Positions 17,107 through 26,090 of a stretch of DNA of 55,183 bases are shown one piece after another. Location: positions 1 through 55,183 of the forward strand of contig DJVJ01000028.1 in the NCBI GenBank assembly GCA_002441135.1, read 5' to 3'. Under the pieces are notes generated by a model. It had not been told where the DNA came from and did not search any database. It saw only the letters and a program-made list of their open reading frames with translations. The DNA is from Caryophanales bacterium UBA6259. GTDB lineage: Bacteria; Bacillota; Bacilli; Tepidibacillales; Tepidibacillaceae. Numbering within the stretch: the stretch's first letter is position 1; the number at the start of each line of letters is the position of its first letter. The translations under genes were made by a program, and so were the position numbers.

Positions 17107-17652
17107 ATGGATACTCATTCATATTACAATATTTTGGAAGAACGTTTGAAAATGAACTATGACATAGAAAAAAATATCATGATAGATCGTTTGTCCGTTG
17201 ATTTATTTGCGAAATTAGAGATGAAACATGAAAAACATTTTGGACCTAAGTCTGCTACTGTTTGGCGTATTGAAAATTATGAATATGTTTTTGTTAAGTC
17301 CTTTGAAAAGCTAGACAATAAGATGTTAGAAAACTTTCAGGAATTTTTAAAAAGTGCCATCAAACAATTTGTAAAGCCTAATGGAGAGCATATGTCCTCT
17401 ACCATTACAGGGGTTATGATTATGGATAATGTTCCTGCAGAATTAGAGCCAATCATTCGAAGGTTTCAATTTAGAAGAAACTTTGCATTTTCTTTAAAGG
17501 GTTGGGCTGAAGTTCGATTAATCGTGGTAGATCTTCACTCGAATCGAGTGATTTCTAATAAAAAAGCAAAGGAGGTTGCTAGTTTTTACTTACCTGTAAT
17601 TGAAAAGAAGGAAGAGAAACAAAATAAGCTATTATTTTGGAGAAAAAAATAA
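17107..17652 (+). CDS. Conserved-looking hypothetical protein upstream of cstA
   Basis: A 181-residue soluble protein with mixed alpha/beta character and a Lys-rich C-terminus ending LLFWRKK. Residues 20-60 and 100-150 are the best-ordered parts (for example VWRIENYEYVFVKSFEKL). No enzymatic motif or membrane segment is recognised. It has a good ribosome binding site (AAGGGG) and ends 14 bp before cstA, whose own ribosome binding site directly follows. The close spacing suggests joint transcription with the transporter. Function not assigned. Confidence 0.65.
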   Translation: MDTHSYYNILEERLKMNYDIEKNIMIDRLSVDLFAKLEMKHEKHFGPKSATVWRIENYEYVFVKSFEKLDNKMLENFQEFLKSAIKQFVKPNGEHMSSTITGVMIMDNVPAELEPIIRRFQFRRNFAFSLKGWAEVRLIVVDLHSNRVISNKKAKEVASFYLPVIEKKEEKQNKLLFWRKK

Positions 17653-17666
17653 AGGAGGAGTAAAAA

Positions 17667-19325
17667 GTGAGTGCATTAGTATTAATGGCTATAGCTATTA
17701 TTGCATTTTTTATCGCTTATAAAACATATGGTACTTTCTTAGCTAAAGAGCTTGAATTGGATGATTCAAGAATTACACCAGCTCACACAATGAATGACGG
17801 TGTAGACTATGTACCAGCAAAGGCACCTGTATTATTAGGTCATCATTTCGCTTCCATTGCTGGAGCAGCACCAATTATTGGACCGGTTACCGCTGCTTTA
17901 TTTGGTTGGATTCCTGCATTTTTATGGATTGTTCTTGGGGGAATCTTCTTTGGAGCAGTTCATGACTTTACCTCTATTGTTGCATCAATTCGCCATAAAG
18001 GAAAGTCTATCGGTGTAATTATTGAAAAGAACATGGGGGATACTGGTAAAAAGCTATTTAATATTTTTGCTTGGTTAACCTTAGTACTTGTTATTGCAGC
18101 ATTTGCTAACGTTGTTGCCAATACCTTTGTTGCAGTTCCTGAAGCTGGTACTGCATCCTTATTATTTATTGCGATTGCAGTATTTTATGGATTTGTTGTT
18201 TACCGTAACAATTTTCCAGTCATTATTGGAACAGTGATTGGTGTGGCATTATTATTCTTAGCAATTTGGGTTGGGGTTATGTTCCCATTAGCATTATCCA
18301 AAGAAGCCTGGATCATGTTAATGTTAGCGTATGTTGTGGTTGCTTCTCTTGCACCAGTTTGGATTCTATTACAACCAAGAGACTATTTAAATTCCTTCCT
18401 ACTATATGGATTAATTGGTGGAGCTGTAATTGGATTATTCATTTACAATCCAACAGTTGAATTAACTGCCTATGGTGGATTTAATACTAAATTAGGTTGG
18501 ATGTTCCCAGTATTATTCGTAACTGTTGCTTGTGGTGCAATATCTGGATTCCACTCCTTAGTAGCTTCGGGTACTACAGCAAAGCAGATTGATAAAGAAA
18601 GTGATGCGAAATTTATTGGTTATGGTGGTATGTTAATTGAGTCTACACTAGCTGTGGTTGCATTAATTACTGCAATCATGCTTAGCCAAGTAGACTACAA
18701 TGCGTTTATGGTTGCTGAGGCTGGAAAAGCAGCTCCAGGACCAGTTGCATTATTCTCCACAGGTGTTGCTGGATTTTTAGAAAAGCTTGGTATTCCATTT
18801 ACAACTGGAAAGACCTTTACTTCTTTAGTTGTTTCTGCATTTGCATTAACTACCTTAGATACTGCAACTCGCCTTGGACGTTATGTATTCCAAGAGTATT
18901 TTGAAAAAGCGGCAGCAGCAAAAGGTAAGTCTGAAAGTGCAATGACTAAGTTTGGTACTAATCCTATTGTAGCAACTCTTGTTACTGTAGTTGTCTCTGG
19001 ATGGATGGCTATGGGTAGCTATAGTGCGATTTGGCCAGTATTTGGTGCAGCAAACCAATTATTAGCAGCTCTTGCTCTATTAGCTGTATCTGTATGGTTA
19101 GCGAAATTAGGGAAAAAGAATGGTTATGTTAAATACCCAATGTTCTTTATGTTTGCTGTTACATTAACAGCATTAGGTCAGTTAATTTATAAAAATGTTA
19201 TTGGTGGCCAGATTCTTTTATCTGTTGTTGCAATTGCATTGTTCATACTAGCGGTAATCCTAGCAATTTTCGCTACGAAAACATTAAAGCAAGCAACCAA
19301 TGATGGTAAAGGAATTAGTGCTTAA
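17667..19325 (+). CDS. cstA: CstA-family carbon starvation / peptide or pyruvate transporter
   Basis: A 552-residue polytopic membrane protein of the CstA family. The N-terminal block (VDYVPAKAPVLLGHHFASIA, then GPVTAALFGWIPAFLWI) is the CstA hallmark, followed by about 14 more hydrophobic segments and the C-terminal region with TLDTATRLGRYVFQEYF. Relatives import peptides or pyruvate during carbon limitation. The start is GTG with AAAGGAGGAG before it. It is flanked by an upstream soluble protein and a downstream thioredoxin-like protein at short distances. Substrate cannot be set from sequence. Confidence 0.92.
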   Translation: MSALVLMAIAIIAFFIAYKTYGTFLAKELELDDSRITPAHTMNDGVDYVPAKAPVLLGHHFASIAGAAPIIGPVTAALFGWIPAFLWIVLGGIFFGAVHDFTSIVASIRHKGKSIGVIIEKNMGDTGKKLFNIFAWLTLVLVIAAFANVVANTFVAVPEAGTASLLFIAIAVFYGFVVYRNNFPVIIGTVIGVALLFLAIWVGVMFPLALSKEAWIMLMLAYVVVASLAPVWILLQPRDYLNSFLLYGLIGGAVIGLFIYNPTVELTAYGGFNTKLGWMFPVLFVTVACGAISGFHSLVASGTTAKQIDKESDAKFIGYGGMLIESTLAVVALITAIMLSQVDYNAFMVAEAGKAAPGPVALFSTGVAGFLEKLGIPFTTGKTFTSLVVSAFALTTLDTATRLGRYVFQEYFEKAAAAKGKSESAMTKFGTNPIVATLVTVVVSGWMAMGSYSAIWPVFGAANQLLAALALLAVSVWLAKLGKKNGYVKYPMFFMFAVTLTALGQLIYKNVIGGQILLSVVAIALFILAVILAIFATKTLKQATNDGKGISA

Positions 19326-19366
19326 TAGACACTAAAGGTTAAAATAAAGGCAAAGATGGGGATACG

Positions 19367-19777
19367 ATGAAAAGAGACAGAGTGATATTAGTGAGAGAAC
19401 AAGATGAAATCGTTGCAGCTTGCTGTGTTCCTTTTGAAGGTGGATTTGTTAAAGAGCTTGGAAAGCTAGACCTATTTCTGTCTACAACGGAAATGATACA
19501 GTCTACAGGTGAACTTTATCAACGATTGAAAAATGACTATGGTCATACTGTAGATATTGATATTGTAGATCCAAGAAATCAAGGATACTTATTTCCAAGA
19601 CTTATTAAAGACATAATTCATTTCAAAGTCCCTATGGTTCAAGCTTTTAAAACAATATTTGCTTTAAAAGTTCCAGCGGTGATCTATAATGGACGATTGA
19701 TTTCATCCGGAAAAAAACAGTTTTCATCCAAAACCTATCAATATTTAAAGCAGGAATTAATAAAGAATAATCAATAG
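19367..19777 (+). CDS. Thioredoxin-fold-like protein linked to cstA
   Basis: A 136-residue soluble protein. It has an N-terminal adjacent cysteine pair (VAACCVPFEGG), an internal IDIVDPRNQGYLFPRLIKDI segment and a C-terminal 'VPAVIYNGRLISSGK' that resembles the cis-Pro strand and last strands of thioredoxin-like folds (VPA-V-NGR). The CC pair is not at the canonical CxxC place, so a redox role is a guess. It starts 41 bp after cstA and ends before a terminator, so it closes the cstA operon. Its linkage suggests a regulatory or assembly role for the transporter. Confidence 0.6.
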   Translation: MKRDRVILVREQDEIVAACCVPFEGGFVKELGKLDLFLSTTEMIQSTGELYQRLKNDYGHTVDIDIVDPRNQGYLFPRLIKDIIHFKVPMVQAFKTIFALKVPAVIYNGRLISSGKKQFSSKTYQYLKQELIKNNQ

Positions 19778-19784
19778 AGTTAAG

Positions 19785-19816
19785 AAGGCCAAATCAACCA
19801 GGTTTGGCCTTTTGTA
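19785..19816 (+). terminator. Terminator of the cstA operon
   Basis: AAGGCCAAA pairs with TTTGGCCTT around a 9-nt loop and is followed by TTGT and T-rich DNA. Confidence 0.85.
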
Positions 19817-19906
19817 TTTTCTTTTTAATTTCCATTAAATAGAACAATTGTTATGATAAAATAAGAGCAATATAGAATATATCTAAGAGTGAAGGCGGTG
19901 AGGTTT

Positions 19907-21115
19907 ATGGAGCAAACTAAGAGTCAATTAAAAAGTAATGCATCTCTTTGGACAAAAGAATTTATTTTAATGACGATATCTAATTTATTCTTATTTTTTA
20001 GTTTTCAAATGTTAATTCCAACGATGCCTGCGTATACCCAGCAAAGTGGTGGAGATCAATTTGCAGTTGGATTAGTGGTTGGTATATTTACAATCTCTGC
20101 ATTACTTATTCGTCCTTTTGCAGGAAAGGCATTAGATACCATAAATCGAAAATATGTCTTATTTATCGGTTTGATCATATTTGTTATATCGGCCTTCAGT
20201 TATCAATGGACTACTACGGTATTTCTAATTCTATCTCTTCGTTTTATTCATGGTATTGGTTGGGGAATTACGACAACTTCCTTTGGAACCATTATTGCTG
20301 ATATTATCCCTTCAAAGCGTCGAGGGGAAGGAATGGGGTATTATGGATTATCCTCAACCTTTGGTATGGCTCTAGCGCCGTTGATTGGTATTTGGATAAT
20401 GGATAATAAAGGCTTTCCTTTTTTATTTAGTACAGCTACTATTTTGGCGTTGATTACATTGGTCTTAACGCAATTGAATACTTATTCGAAAGAAGAAAAT
20501 CAAAAAATATCTAAAGAAGAAGAGAGAAAAAAAAGTTTTCTTGACGGATTAATGGAAAAAAGAGCACTTTTTCCTTCGTTTTTAATCCTATTATTTGCCA
20601 TTACCTATGGTGGCGTTATTACATTTATTACGATTTACGGAAAAGAGCAAAATATTGAAAATGTAGGCTGGTTTTTTATGGGGAATGCCTTGATGGTTAT
20701 GCTTTCTCGGCCAATTTCAGGGAAAATTTTTGATAAGAAGGGACATCAGGCTGTATTAATTCCAGGGGTAATCTTCGTAGCCATTGGTTTACTTCTTCTT
20801 TCTTACACCACGAACGTAACGATGCTAGTTTTGGCTGCACTCAGCTATGGGCTAGGTTTTGGAACGGTTCAACCTGCGTTACAGGCCTGGACGATTAACC
20901 GCGTTCCTCCGCAACGTAGAGGAGCAGCGAATGCTACTTTTTTCTCTGCATTTGATTTGGGAATTGGAATTGGTTCGATGACTTTAGGAGTTGTAGCAAA
21001 ATGGACTTCCTATTCAATCATGTATCGGTTATCCATTATTTTGCTAATCATTAATATAATCGTATATCTTAATTATTTGCGTAGGGAAAAAAATAAAGTA
21101 CCCCTCAAAACTTAA
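19907..21115 (+). CDS. MFS transporter
   Basis: A 402-residue 12-helix major facilitator. The first half has IRPFAGKALDTINRKYVLF (signature loop 2-3), RFIHGIGWGITTTSFGTIIA in helix 4, and the second half contains ARPISG-like SRPISGKIFDKKGHQ. A charged cytoplasmic loop (YSKEENQKISKEEERKKSF) separates the halves. It resembles Firmicute DHA1 efflux pumps. The ATG at 19907 has GGCGGTGAGG before it and is preferred to an upstream GTG at 19889. Single gene; substrate unknown. Confidence 0.87.
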   Translation: MEQTKSQLKSNASLWTKEFILMTISNLFLFFSFQMLIPTMPAYTQQSGGDQFAVGLVVGIFTISALLIRPFAGKALDTINRKYVLFIGLIIFVISAFSYQWTTTVFLILSLRFIHGIGWGITTTSFGTIIADIIPSKRRGEGMGYYGLSSTFGMALAPLIGIWIMDNKGFPFLFSTATILALITLVLTQLNTYSKEENQKISKEEERKKSFLDGLMEKRALFPSFLILLFAITYGGVITFITIYGKEQNIENVGWFFMGNALMVMLSRPISGKIFDKKGHQAVLIPGVIFVAIGLLLLSYTTNVTMLVLAALSYGLGFGTVQPALQAWTINRVPPQRRGAANATFFSAFDLGIGIGSMTLGVVAKWTSYSIMYRLSIILLIINIIVYLNYLRREKNKVPLKT

Positions 21116-21130
21116 AACCAGAGCCTAAAA

Positions 21131-21184
21131 GGGTACTGCACCCCAAAAGATAGGTTTAACTCTATCCTTTGGAGTGCAGTATAC
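21131..21184. terminator. Long imperfect hairpin between MFS and selA
   Basis: GTACTGCACCCCAAAAGATAG pairs imperfectly (mostly through G-U pairs) with CTATCCTTTGGAGTGCAGTA over about 20 bp, loop GTTTAACT. A T-rich stretch follows on the plus strand. It separates convergent genes and probably ends transcription of the MFS gene. Confidence 0.6.
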
Positions 21185-21224
21185 GTTCTTTTCTTGACTT
21201 TTTATATTGCCGCAAATTTATTAA

Positions 21225-22637
21225 TTAATGATTGGACTGTTTCATAATTGAACCAATCTTACCCGCAATTACGGCGAACTCATTTTCCTCAATGGTTCTG
21301 ACATCTAAAAGAAACTGGTTTTCAGTAATTCTTCCAATTACATGAGGAGAAGTGATTCTCAATTGCTTTTCAAAACGGTGAATCGGTAATTGATTAGGTC
21401 GAATACTAACGAGCTTTGTTGGGAGTTTTACATCTGGTAATGAACCACCACCCACTTCTGAAAACCCATCAATGAGGGTTAATTCCCCAGCACCAGTCAT
21501 TTCTTCACGAATCATCTGGAATAACTGTTTGCTTTTACGCTCAATCTCTTCATTGCTCATTAAAATCATATTTAATGTAGGGATTTTCTCGGTTGCTTCA
21601 TTGAAGAGATAGTGTCTAAGTGTGGCCTCTAGTGCGGCAAGTGTCATTTTATCTACACGAAGAGCACGAGTCAGCTGATTCTTTTTCAAGCGATCAATCC
21701 ATTTCTTTTTCCCCACAATAATTCCTGTTTGAGGACCACCGAGTAATTTATCTCCACTAAAAGAGATGATATCTGCACCAGCTGCAACCGTTTCTTGAAC
21801 TGTTGGCTCTTCACCAATCCCATAAGGCTTTAAATCATAGAGTACACCACTTCCCAAATCCTCATAAACTGGGATATTGTGTTCTTTACCAATATCTACT
21901 AAGGTTTTAAGACACACTTCCTTTGTAAATCCAATAGTTTTAAAATTACTCGTATGTACCTTCATTAACAGGCCAGTGTTTTCTGTAACTGCCCGTTCAT
22001 AATCAAACGGATGGGTCTTATTCGTTGTACCCACCTCTACTAATTTAGCTCCACTCTGATACATAATTTCAGAAACTCGGAAGGAGCCACCAATCTCTAC
22101 TAATTGACCTCTAGATACGATGACTTCTTTTCCTAGAGCCATTTCCTTTAGGATTAAAATTACAGCAGCTGCATTATTATTAACCACCATCGCAGCTTCT
22201 GCACCTGTTAATTGAATTAATAGGTTCTCAACATGATCATAACGGGACCCCCGAGTTCCTTCATTTATCCTATACTCCAGATTGGAGAATTCAGCAGCAG
22301 CCTGCTGAACCGCTTTAATTGCTTCCTTGGATAGCTTTGCTCGCCCTAAATTGGTGTGCAAAACAACACCAGTACCATTAATCACCGATCGAAGATGTGG
22401 GGTTGCTAGCTTTTCATAGTGTTCCTTTATTTTATAAAGAATAGCATTGAGAGTAGGCTCACTAAAGCTCTCCGATTCTATAATCCGTTTTCGTTCTTGT
22501 TCAATTACTTTAGAGGTTATGTCTGAAATGAGTTCAAAGTAGGAAGCTTCTATTAATTCAATCAAATCTGGTTGTTGTAGCAAAAAATGAACTGCGGGTA
22601 GATTTCGTAATGCCTCTTTTTGTTTATCATTTAGCAT
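21225..22637 (-). CDS. selA: L-seryl-tRNA(Sec) selenium transferase
   Basis: A 470-residue PLP enzyme that converts Ser-tRNA(Sec) to Sec-tRNA(Sec) using selenophosphate. Length equals that of bacterial SelA. The N-terminal domain (LRNLPAVHFLLQQPDL) binds the tRNA. The catalytic domain contains VINGTGVVLHTNLGRA, EYRINEGTRGSRYDH and the PLP lysine K297 in SFSGDKLLGGPQTG. AGGTGG precedes the ATG. It lies 166 bp downstream of selD on the same strand, so the two are probably a transcription unit, with a hairpin between them. Confidence 0.97.
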   Translation of the reverse strand: MLNDKQKEALRNLPAVHFLLQQPDLIELIEASYFELISDITSKVIEQERKRIIESESFSEPTLNAILYKIKEHYEKLATPHLRSVINGTGVVLHTNLGRAKLSKEAIKAVQQAAAEFSNLEYRINEGTRGSRYDHVENLLIQLTGAEAAMVVNNNAAAVILILKEMALGKEVIVSRGQLVEIGGSFRVSEIMYQSGAKLVEVGTTNKTHPFDYERAVTENTGLLMKVHTSNFKTIGFTKEVCLKTLVDIGKEHNIPVYEDLGSGVLYDLKPYGIGEEPTVQETVAAGADIISFSGDKLLGGPQTGIIVGKKKWIDRLKKNQLTRALRVDKMTLAALEATLRHYLFNEATEKIPTLNMILMSNEEIERKSKQLFQMIREEMTGAGELTLIDGFSEVGGGSLPDVKLPTKLVSIRPNQLPIHRFEKQLRITSPHVIGRITENQFLLDVRTIEENEFAVIAGKIGSIMKQSNH

Positions 22638-22755
22638 TGTGATACCACCTAATCTATATAATCTTTGTCTACCTTATTATCTTGGCATATCATCTTTCTA
22701 TTAGAATATCATAACTTAATATCATGATGGACAATAATTTGTGTTATAAAACATC

Positions 22756-22782
22756 AAAGCCCACGCAAAGTGCATGGGCTTT
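22756..22782 (-). terminator. Hairpin between selD and selA
   Basis: On the minus strand AAAGCCCATGC and GCGTGGGCTTT pair (with one G-U pair) around a 5-nt loop. Only three T follow on this strand, so it may be a weak terminator or attenuator reducing selA expression relative to selD. Confidence 0.5.
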
Positions 22783-22803
22783 TTGTTCCTGACGACATCA
22801 ATT

Positions 22804-23883
22804 CTAAATTACATGAATTTTGTTTGGGTGTTTATCCGTTACTTCACCGATAATTACAGCATCTTTTACTCCTAGGCTGTGCATTTTCTCAATTAAATCT
22901 TCAGCTGAATCGCCTTTAACCGCAATCAGTAATCCACCAGAGGTAACAGAATCTGCTAAAATCAATTGATCATGGTAATCCAAATGGTCAGCAAAAGTGG
23001 TATGTTTTTGCACCCAAGCAAGGTTTTCTTTACTACCTGCTGGTACTACATTCTCAATTGCTAATGGTTTGGTTCCTTCTAGAATTGGAACCTTTGATGA
23101 ATCAATAATTAATCCTACATCTGTTTTCGTGATCATTTCAAGACTATGGCCTAATAAACCAAATCCTGTAACATCAGTCACAGCGGAGACCGGGTAGCCC
23201 TTCATGGCTTCTGCAGCATATTTGTTTAAGAATGCCATTACTTCGGTAACACGTTTTGTTTTTTCTTCATCAAGTACACCATCTTTAATTCCTTTGGTTT
23301 GAATCCCAACACCAATTGGTTTAGTGATAATGATTTTATCTCCAGGCTTTGCCCCTGTATTGGTCCAAATATGATTTGGATGAGCATTACCGGTTACTGA
23401 AAGACCGAAAATTGGCTCCACGTTATCAATTGAATGGCCGCCAATTAATACTGCGCCAGCTTCTTTAATTTTATCTGCACTCCCACGCATCATCTCTGCT
23501 AACATTTCGGGACCAAGCTTCTTAATTGGATACCCTACAATGTTCATTGCAGTGACAGGTATACCACCCATCGCATAAACATCGCTTAAGGAGTTAGCAG
23601 CCGCGATTTGACCATACATATATGGGTCATCTACAATTGGAGTAAAGAAATCTAAGGTTTGAATTAATGCTAATTCATCGGATATTTTATAAACACCAGC
23701 GTCATCAGGGGTTTCTAATCCTACAAGCACATTTTCATTTGCATCTTGCTTTGGTAATTGACGCAAAACTTGCGCCAGGTCTTCTGGACCGATTTTACAT
23801 CCTCAGCCAGATTTTTGGGTGGTTCTTGTCAAACGAATTTTTTCTTCATTTGGTTTGTTGTTATTTAGCCCAATAATCTCCAC
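22804..23883 (-). CDS. selD: Selenide, water dikinase (SelD), itself a selenoprotein
   Basis: This enzyme makes selenophosphate from selenide and ATP for SelA. The full product is 359 residues, starting at GTG 23883 with GAAGGAGGGG eight bases upstream. An in-frame TGA (complement of 23803-23805) encodes Sec27 in the active-site motif KSG-U-GCKIGPEDL, where other SelD proteins have Sec or Cys. Reading only from the next ATG would lose 39 residues including this residue. The next catalytic lysine is K30 (GCK). The rest shows AIR-synthase-type ATP binding (FTPIVDDPY, AANSLSDVYAMGG). tRNA-Sec in this window can decode the UGA. The upstream gene thiI is divergent. Confidence 0.96.
23759..23777 (-). 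promoter_or_regulatory. Candidate bacterial SECIS hairpin in selD
   Basis: Downstream of the UGA, the mRNA TGGCGCAA-GTT-TTGCGTCA can form an 8-bp stem (one G-U) with a 3-nt loop whose first base is G. The loop lies 33 nt after the UGA, inside the window reported for bacterial SECIS elements. It would bind SelB. Confidence 0.5.
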
Positions 23884-24008
23884 ATGAAACCCCTCCTTCT
23901 GCACAAACTATGTATATTATAATAATTTATTGATATAAATGGCAAATTTTTTGTTTTTTTGATATGATTTTCATTATGAAATTAGGCATAAAAAGGTGGC
24001 ATACAAAA

Positions 24009-25229
24009 ATGAAATATGATTACATCCTTGTACGATATGGCGAGATTGCACTAAAAGGAAAGAATCGTCATCGGTTTGAAGATAAGCTGGTCCAAAATAT
24101 TCGTAACGTTTTAAAATCCTTTGAGAATATTAAGGTGCTTAAAACCTATGGACGGATTTTTGTGGATTTAAATGGAAATGATAGTGTTCAAATTATGAGT
24201 CAGATGAAAAATGTATTTGGCATTGTTTCCATGAGTCCTGTTGTAAAGGCAGAGCTAGATATTGAAGAGGTTAAAGCGATGGCACTAACCATAATGAAGG
24301 AGCTAGATCCTTTTCCAACGACCTATAAAATTGAGACCAAACGTCCGAATAAGTTTTTCCCATTAAGCTCACCTGAAGTGACGCAGGAAGTGGGAGCGCA
24401 TATTTTAAGCAATATTGAAGGGTTAAAGGTAGATGTTCATCATCCAGAAAAGACTTTACGTATTGAAATTAGGCATGAAGGCGTATTTCTTTTCTCTCAA
24501 ATGGTCAAAGGAATGGGCGGTATGCCAGCAGGAACTAGTGGGAAAGGTTTAGTATTGTTATCTGGTGGAATTGATAGCCCAGTCGCAGCTTGGTCTGCAT
24601 TGAAGAGGGGACTAGCAGTGGAGGGGATTCATTTTCACACCCATCCTATAACAACAGAGGAATCCGTGCAAAAGGTGATTGATCTTGCAAAGATTGTAGC
24701 AAGATTTTCCGGGAATTTCCGCCTACATTTAGTTCCTTTTTTGGAGATTCAAAGAGATATTAAAGAACATGTACCAGATGCCTATCATATTACGATTATG
24801 CGGAGAATGTTTTATCGAATTGCTGAAAAAATTGCAGAGCGTCAGCAAGCACTTGCTTTAATTACAGGGGAGAGCTTAGGACAGGTGGCTAGTCAAACCT
24901 TAGAAAGCATGTATACCATCAACCATGTTATCCACACGCCGGTGATACGCCCATTAGTTACCATGGATAAGTTAGAAATTATTGACATTGCGCAGAAGAT
25001 TGGTACATTTGAAACCTCTATACTTCCTCACGAGGATTGTTGTACCGTTTTTGTTCCAAAAAACCCTGTTACTAGACCAACGATAAGAAGGGCAGAGTTC
25101 GCTGAGCAAAAAATGAACTTTGATTTAATTGATGAGGCAATCAAAAGAACCAGAACCATCACAATTACACCAAACTCGACTATCCAAGCCAAAGATATTT
25201 TATTTACCGATGTATTAGAAGCATTTTAA
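24009..25229 (+). CDS. thiI: tRNA 4-thiouridine synthase / sulfurtransferase
   Basis: A 406-residue protein that thiolates U8 of tRNAs (and in some bacteria feeds sulfur to thiamine). Start MKYDYILVRYGEIALKGKNR matches ThiI; the open frame from 23964 is longer but the ATG at 24009 has AAGGTGG upstream. Domains in order: N-terminal ferredoxin-like domain, THUMP (about 60-165), then the PP-loop ATP pyrophosphatase with LVLLSGGIDSPVAAW (about 180-195). The C-terminal rhodanese domain of enterobacterial ThiI is absent, as normal in Bacillus. Two cysteines (DCCTVF) near residue 345 probably form the catalytic pair. It stands divergent to selD. Confidence 0.95.
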   Translation: MKYDYILVRYGEIALKGKNRHRFEDKLVQNIRNVLKSFENIKVLKTYGRIFVDLNGNDSVQIMSQMKNVFGIVSMSPVVKAELDIEEVKAMALTIMKELDPFPTTYKIETKRPNKFFPLSSPEVTQEVGAHILSNIEGLKVDVHHPEKTLRIEIRHEGVFLFSQMVKGMGGMPAGTSGKGLVLLSGGIDSPVAAWSALKRGLAVEGIHFHTHPITTEESVQKVIDLAKIVARFSGNFRLHLVPFLEIQRDIKEHVPDAYHITIMRRMFYRIAEKIAERQQALALITGESLGQVASQTLESMYTINHVIHTPVIRPLVTMDKLEIIDIAQKIGTFETSILPHEDCCTVFVPKNPVTRPTIRRAEFAEQKMNFDLIDEAIKRTRTITITPNSTIQAKDILFTDVLEAF

Positions 25230-25271
25230 AGAAAAAATATGAGATATAAAATATGAAAAACATGAATCAAG

Positions 25272-25304
25272 AGATTGTTTCCTAAATAGGAGACAATCTT
25301 TTTA
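25272..25304 (+). terminator. Terminator after thiI
   Basis: AGATTGTTTCCT pairs with AGGAGACAATCT (G-U pairs included) around AAAT, followed by TTTTTATT. Confidence 0.88.
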
Positions 25305-25445
25305 TTATTTAAAGGGTTGTTTTATTGAAATTAGGGGATAGAAATCTTTTTGAAAAGCTGATGGAATGGTTCTCAGTGAAAAAGGGGAAAATATTATTGT
25401 GATTTATACGTCAATTTTATTTTACCCTGAAAGGAGAAGCGTACA

Positions 25446-26090
25446 GTGAATGCTGGATTGCATCGGTTATGGGGAATATGGGATTTTATTTACCAGCATG
25501 TGACTCGTTTAGAATATGTAGATAAGGAGAATGGGAATATCTTTCGAGTGGTATTTTGCAAATATCGTGGTCCTGATTTGAAAACCAATGATAAAAAGGT
25601 GATAAAAAACGGGGATCCCATCGTAAAGCTACATATTTATAATTGGAAGTTGGCAAAAATCATTAGTGGCACCAATAATGATACTAGAATTGCACTAAAG
25701 CTTCTAAAAACCATTAGAGAATCATTACCAGAGCTAGCCAATTATATTGAACGTCATCCAAAGGGAAAAAAGATAAAGGGGTTAGTAGGTACAACGCTTT
25801 TACACCGAGGAGTACATAAGCTAGGCTTTGATGTAGAGGATGTACCCAACTGGACATGGTTTAAAATTAAAAATCAGTACCTTAAAGTGTTGTTAATGCT
25901 GATGCACCCAGATGGCAAAAAACGATTACAGCTTAAGAACCAAGAGTTGGTTGTAAAACGAGTATACATTTCTAAAGAAAATTTTGTCTTGAGGTATTTT
26001 CATCCAATAATAGAGCAAGCAGAACAAGAACCAAAACAACAATCAGGGGAGCTCTTCTCGGAAGGACTTCTGGTGGAGAGAACAAGATGA
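25446..26090 (+). CDS. ykoP: YkoP-like protein
   Basis: A 214-residue protein that resembles Bacillus YkoP: LWGIWDFIYQHVTRLEYVDKE, then NIFRVVFCKYRGPDL, and KIHIYN-type LHIYNWKLAKI. The C-terminal half carries GTTLLHRGVHKLGFDVEDVP. The family also appears as a C-terminal domain of polysaccharide deacetylases, suggesting involvement with polysaccharide or envelope lipids. Starts at GTG with AAAGGAGAAG upstream. The stop overlaps the next start as ATGA, so translation is coupled with the glycosyltransferase. Molecular function is unknown. Confidence 0.75.
   Translation: MNAGLHRLWGIWDFIYQHVTRLEYVDKENGNIFRVVFCKYRGPDLKTNDKKVIKNGDPIVKLHIYNWKLAKIISGTNNDTRIALKLLKTIRESLPELANYIERHPKGKKIKGLVGTTLLHRGVHKLGFDVEDVPNWTWFKIKNQYLKVLLMLMHPDGKKRLQLKNQELVVKRVYISKENFVLRYFHPIIEQAEQEPKQQSGELFSEGLLVERTR

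Noticed and set aside
23767..23883. Frameshift or nonsense mutation in selD
   Set aside because: The stop is UGA at the known Sec/Cys active-site position, with tRNA-Sec and selA in the same window, so it is recoded.
25325..25402. 25-codon open frame starting TTG after thiI
   Set aside because: No ribosome binding site and no recognisable homology; directly followed by the ykoP leader.
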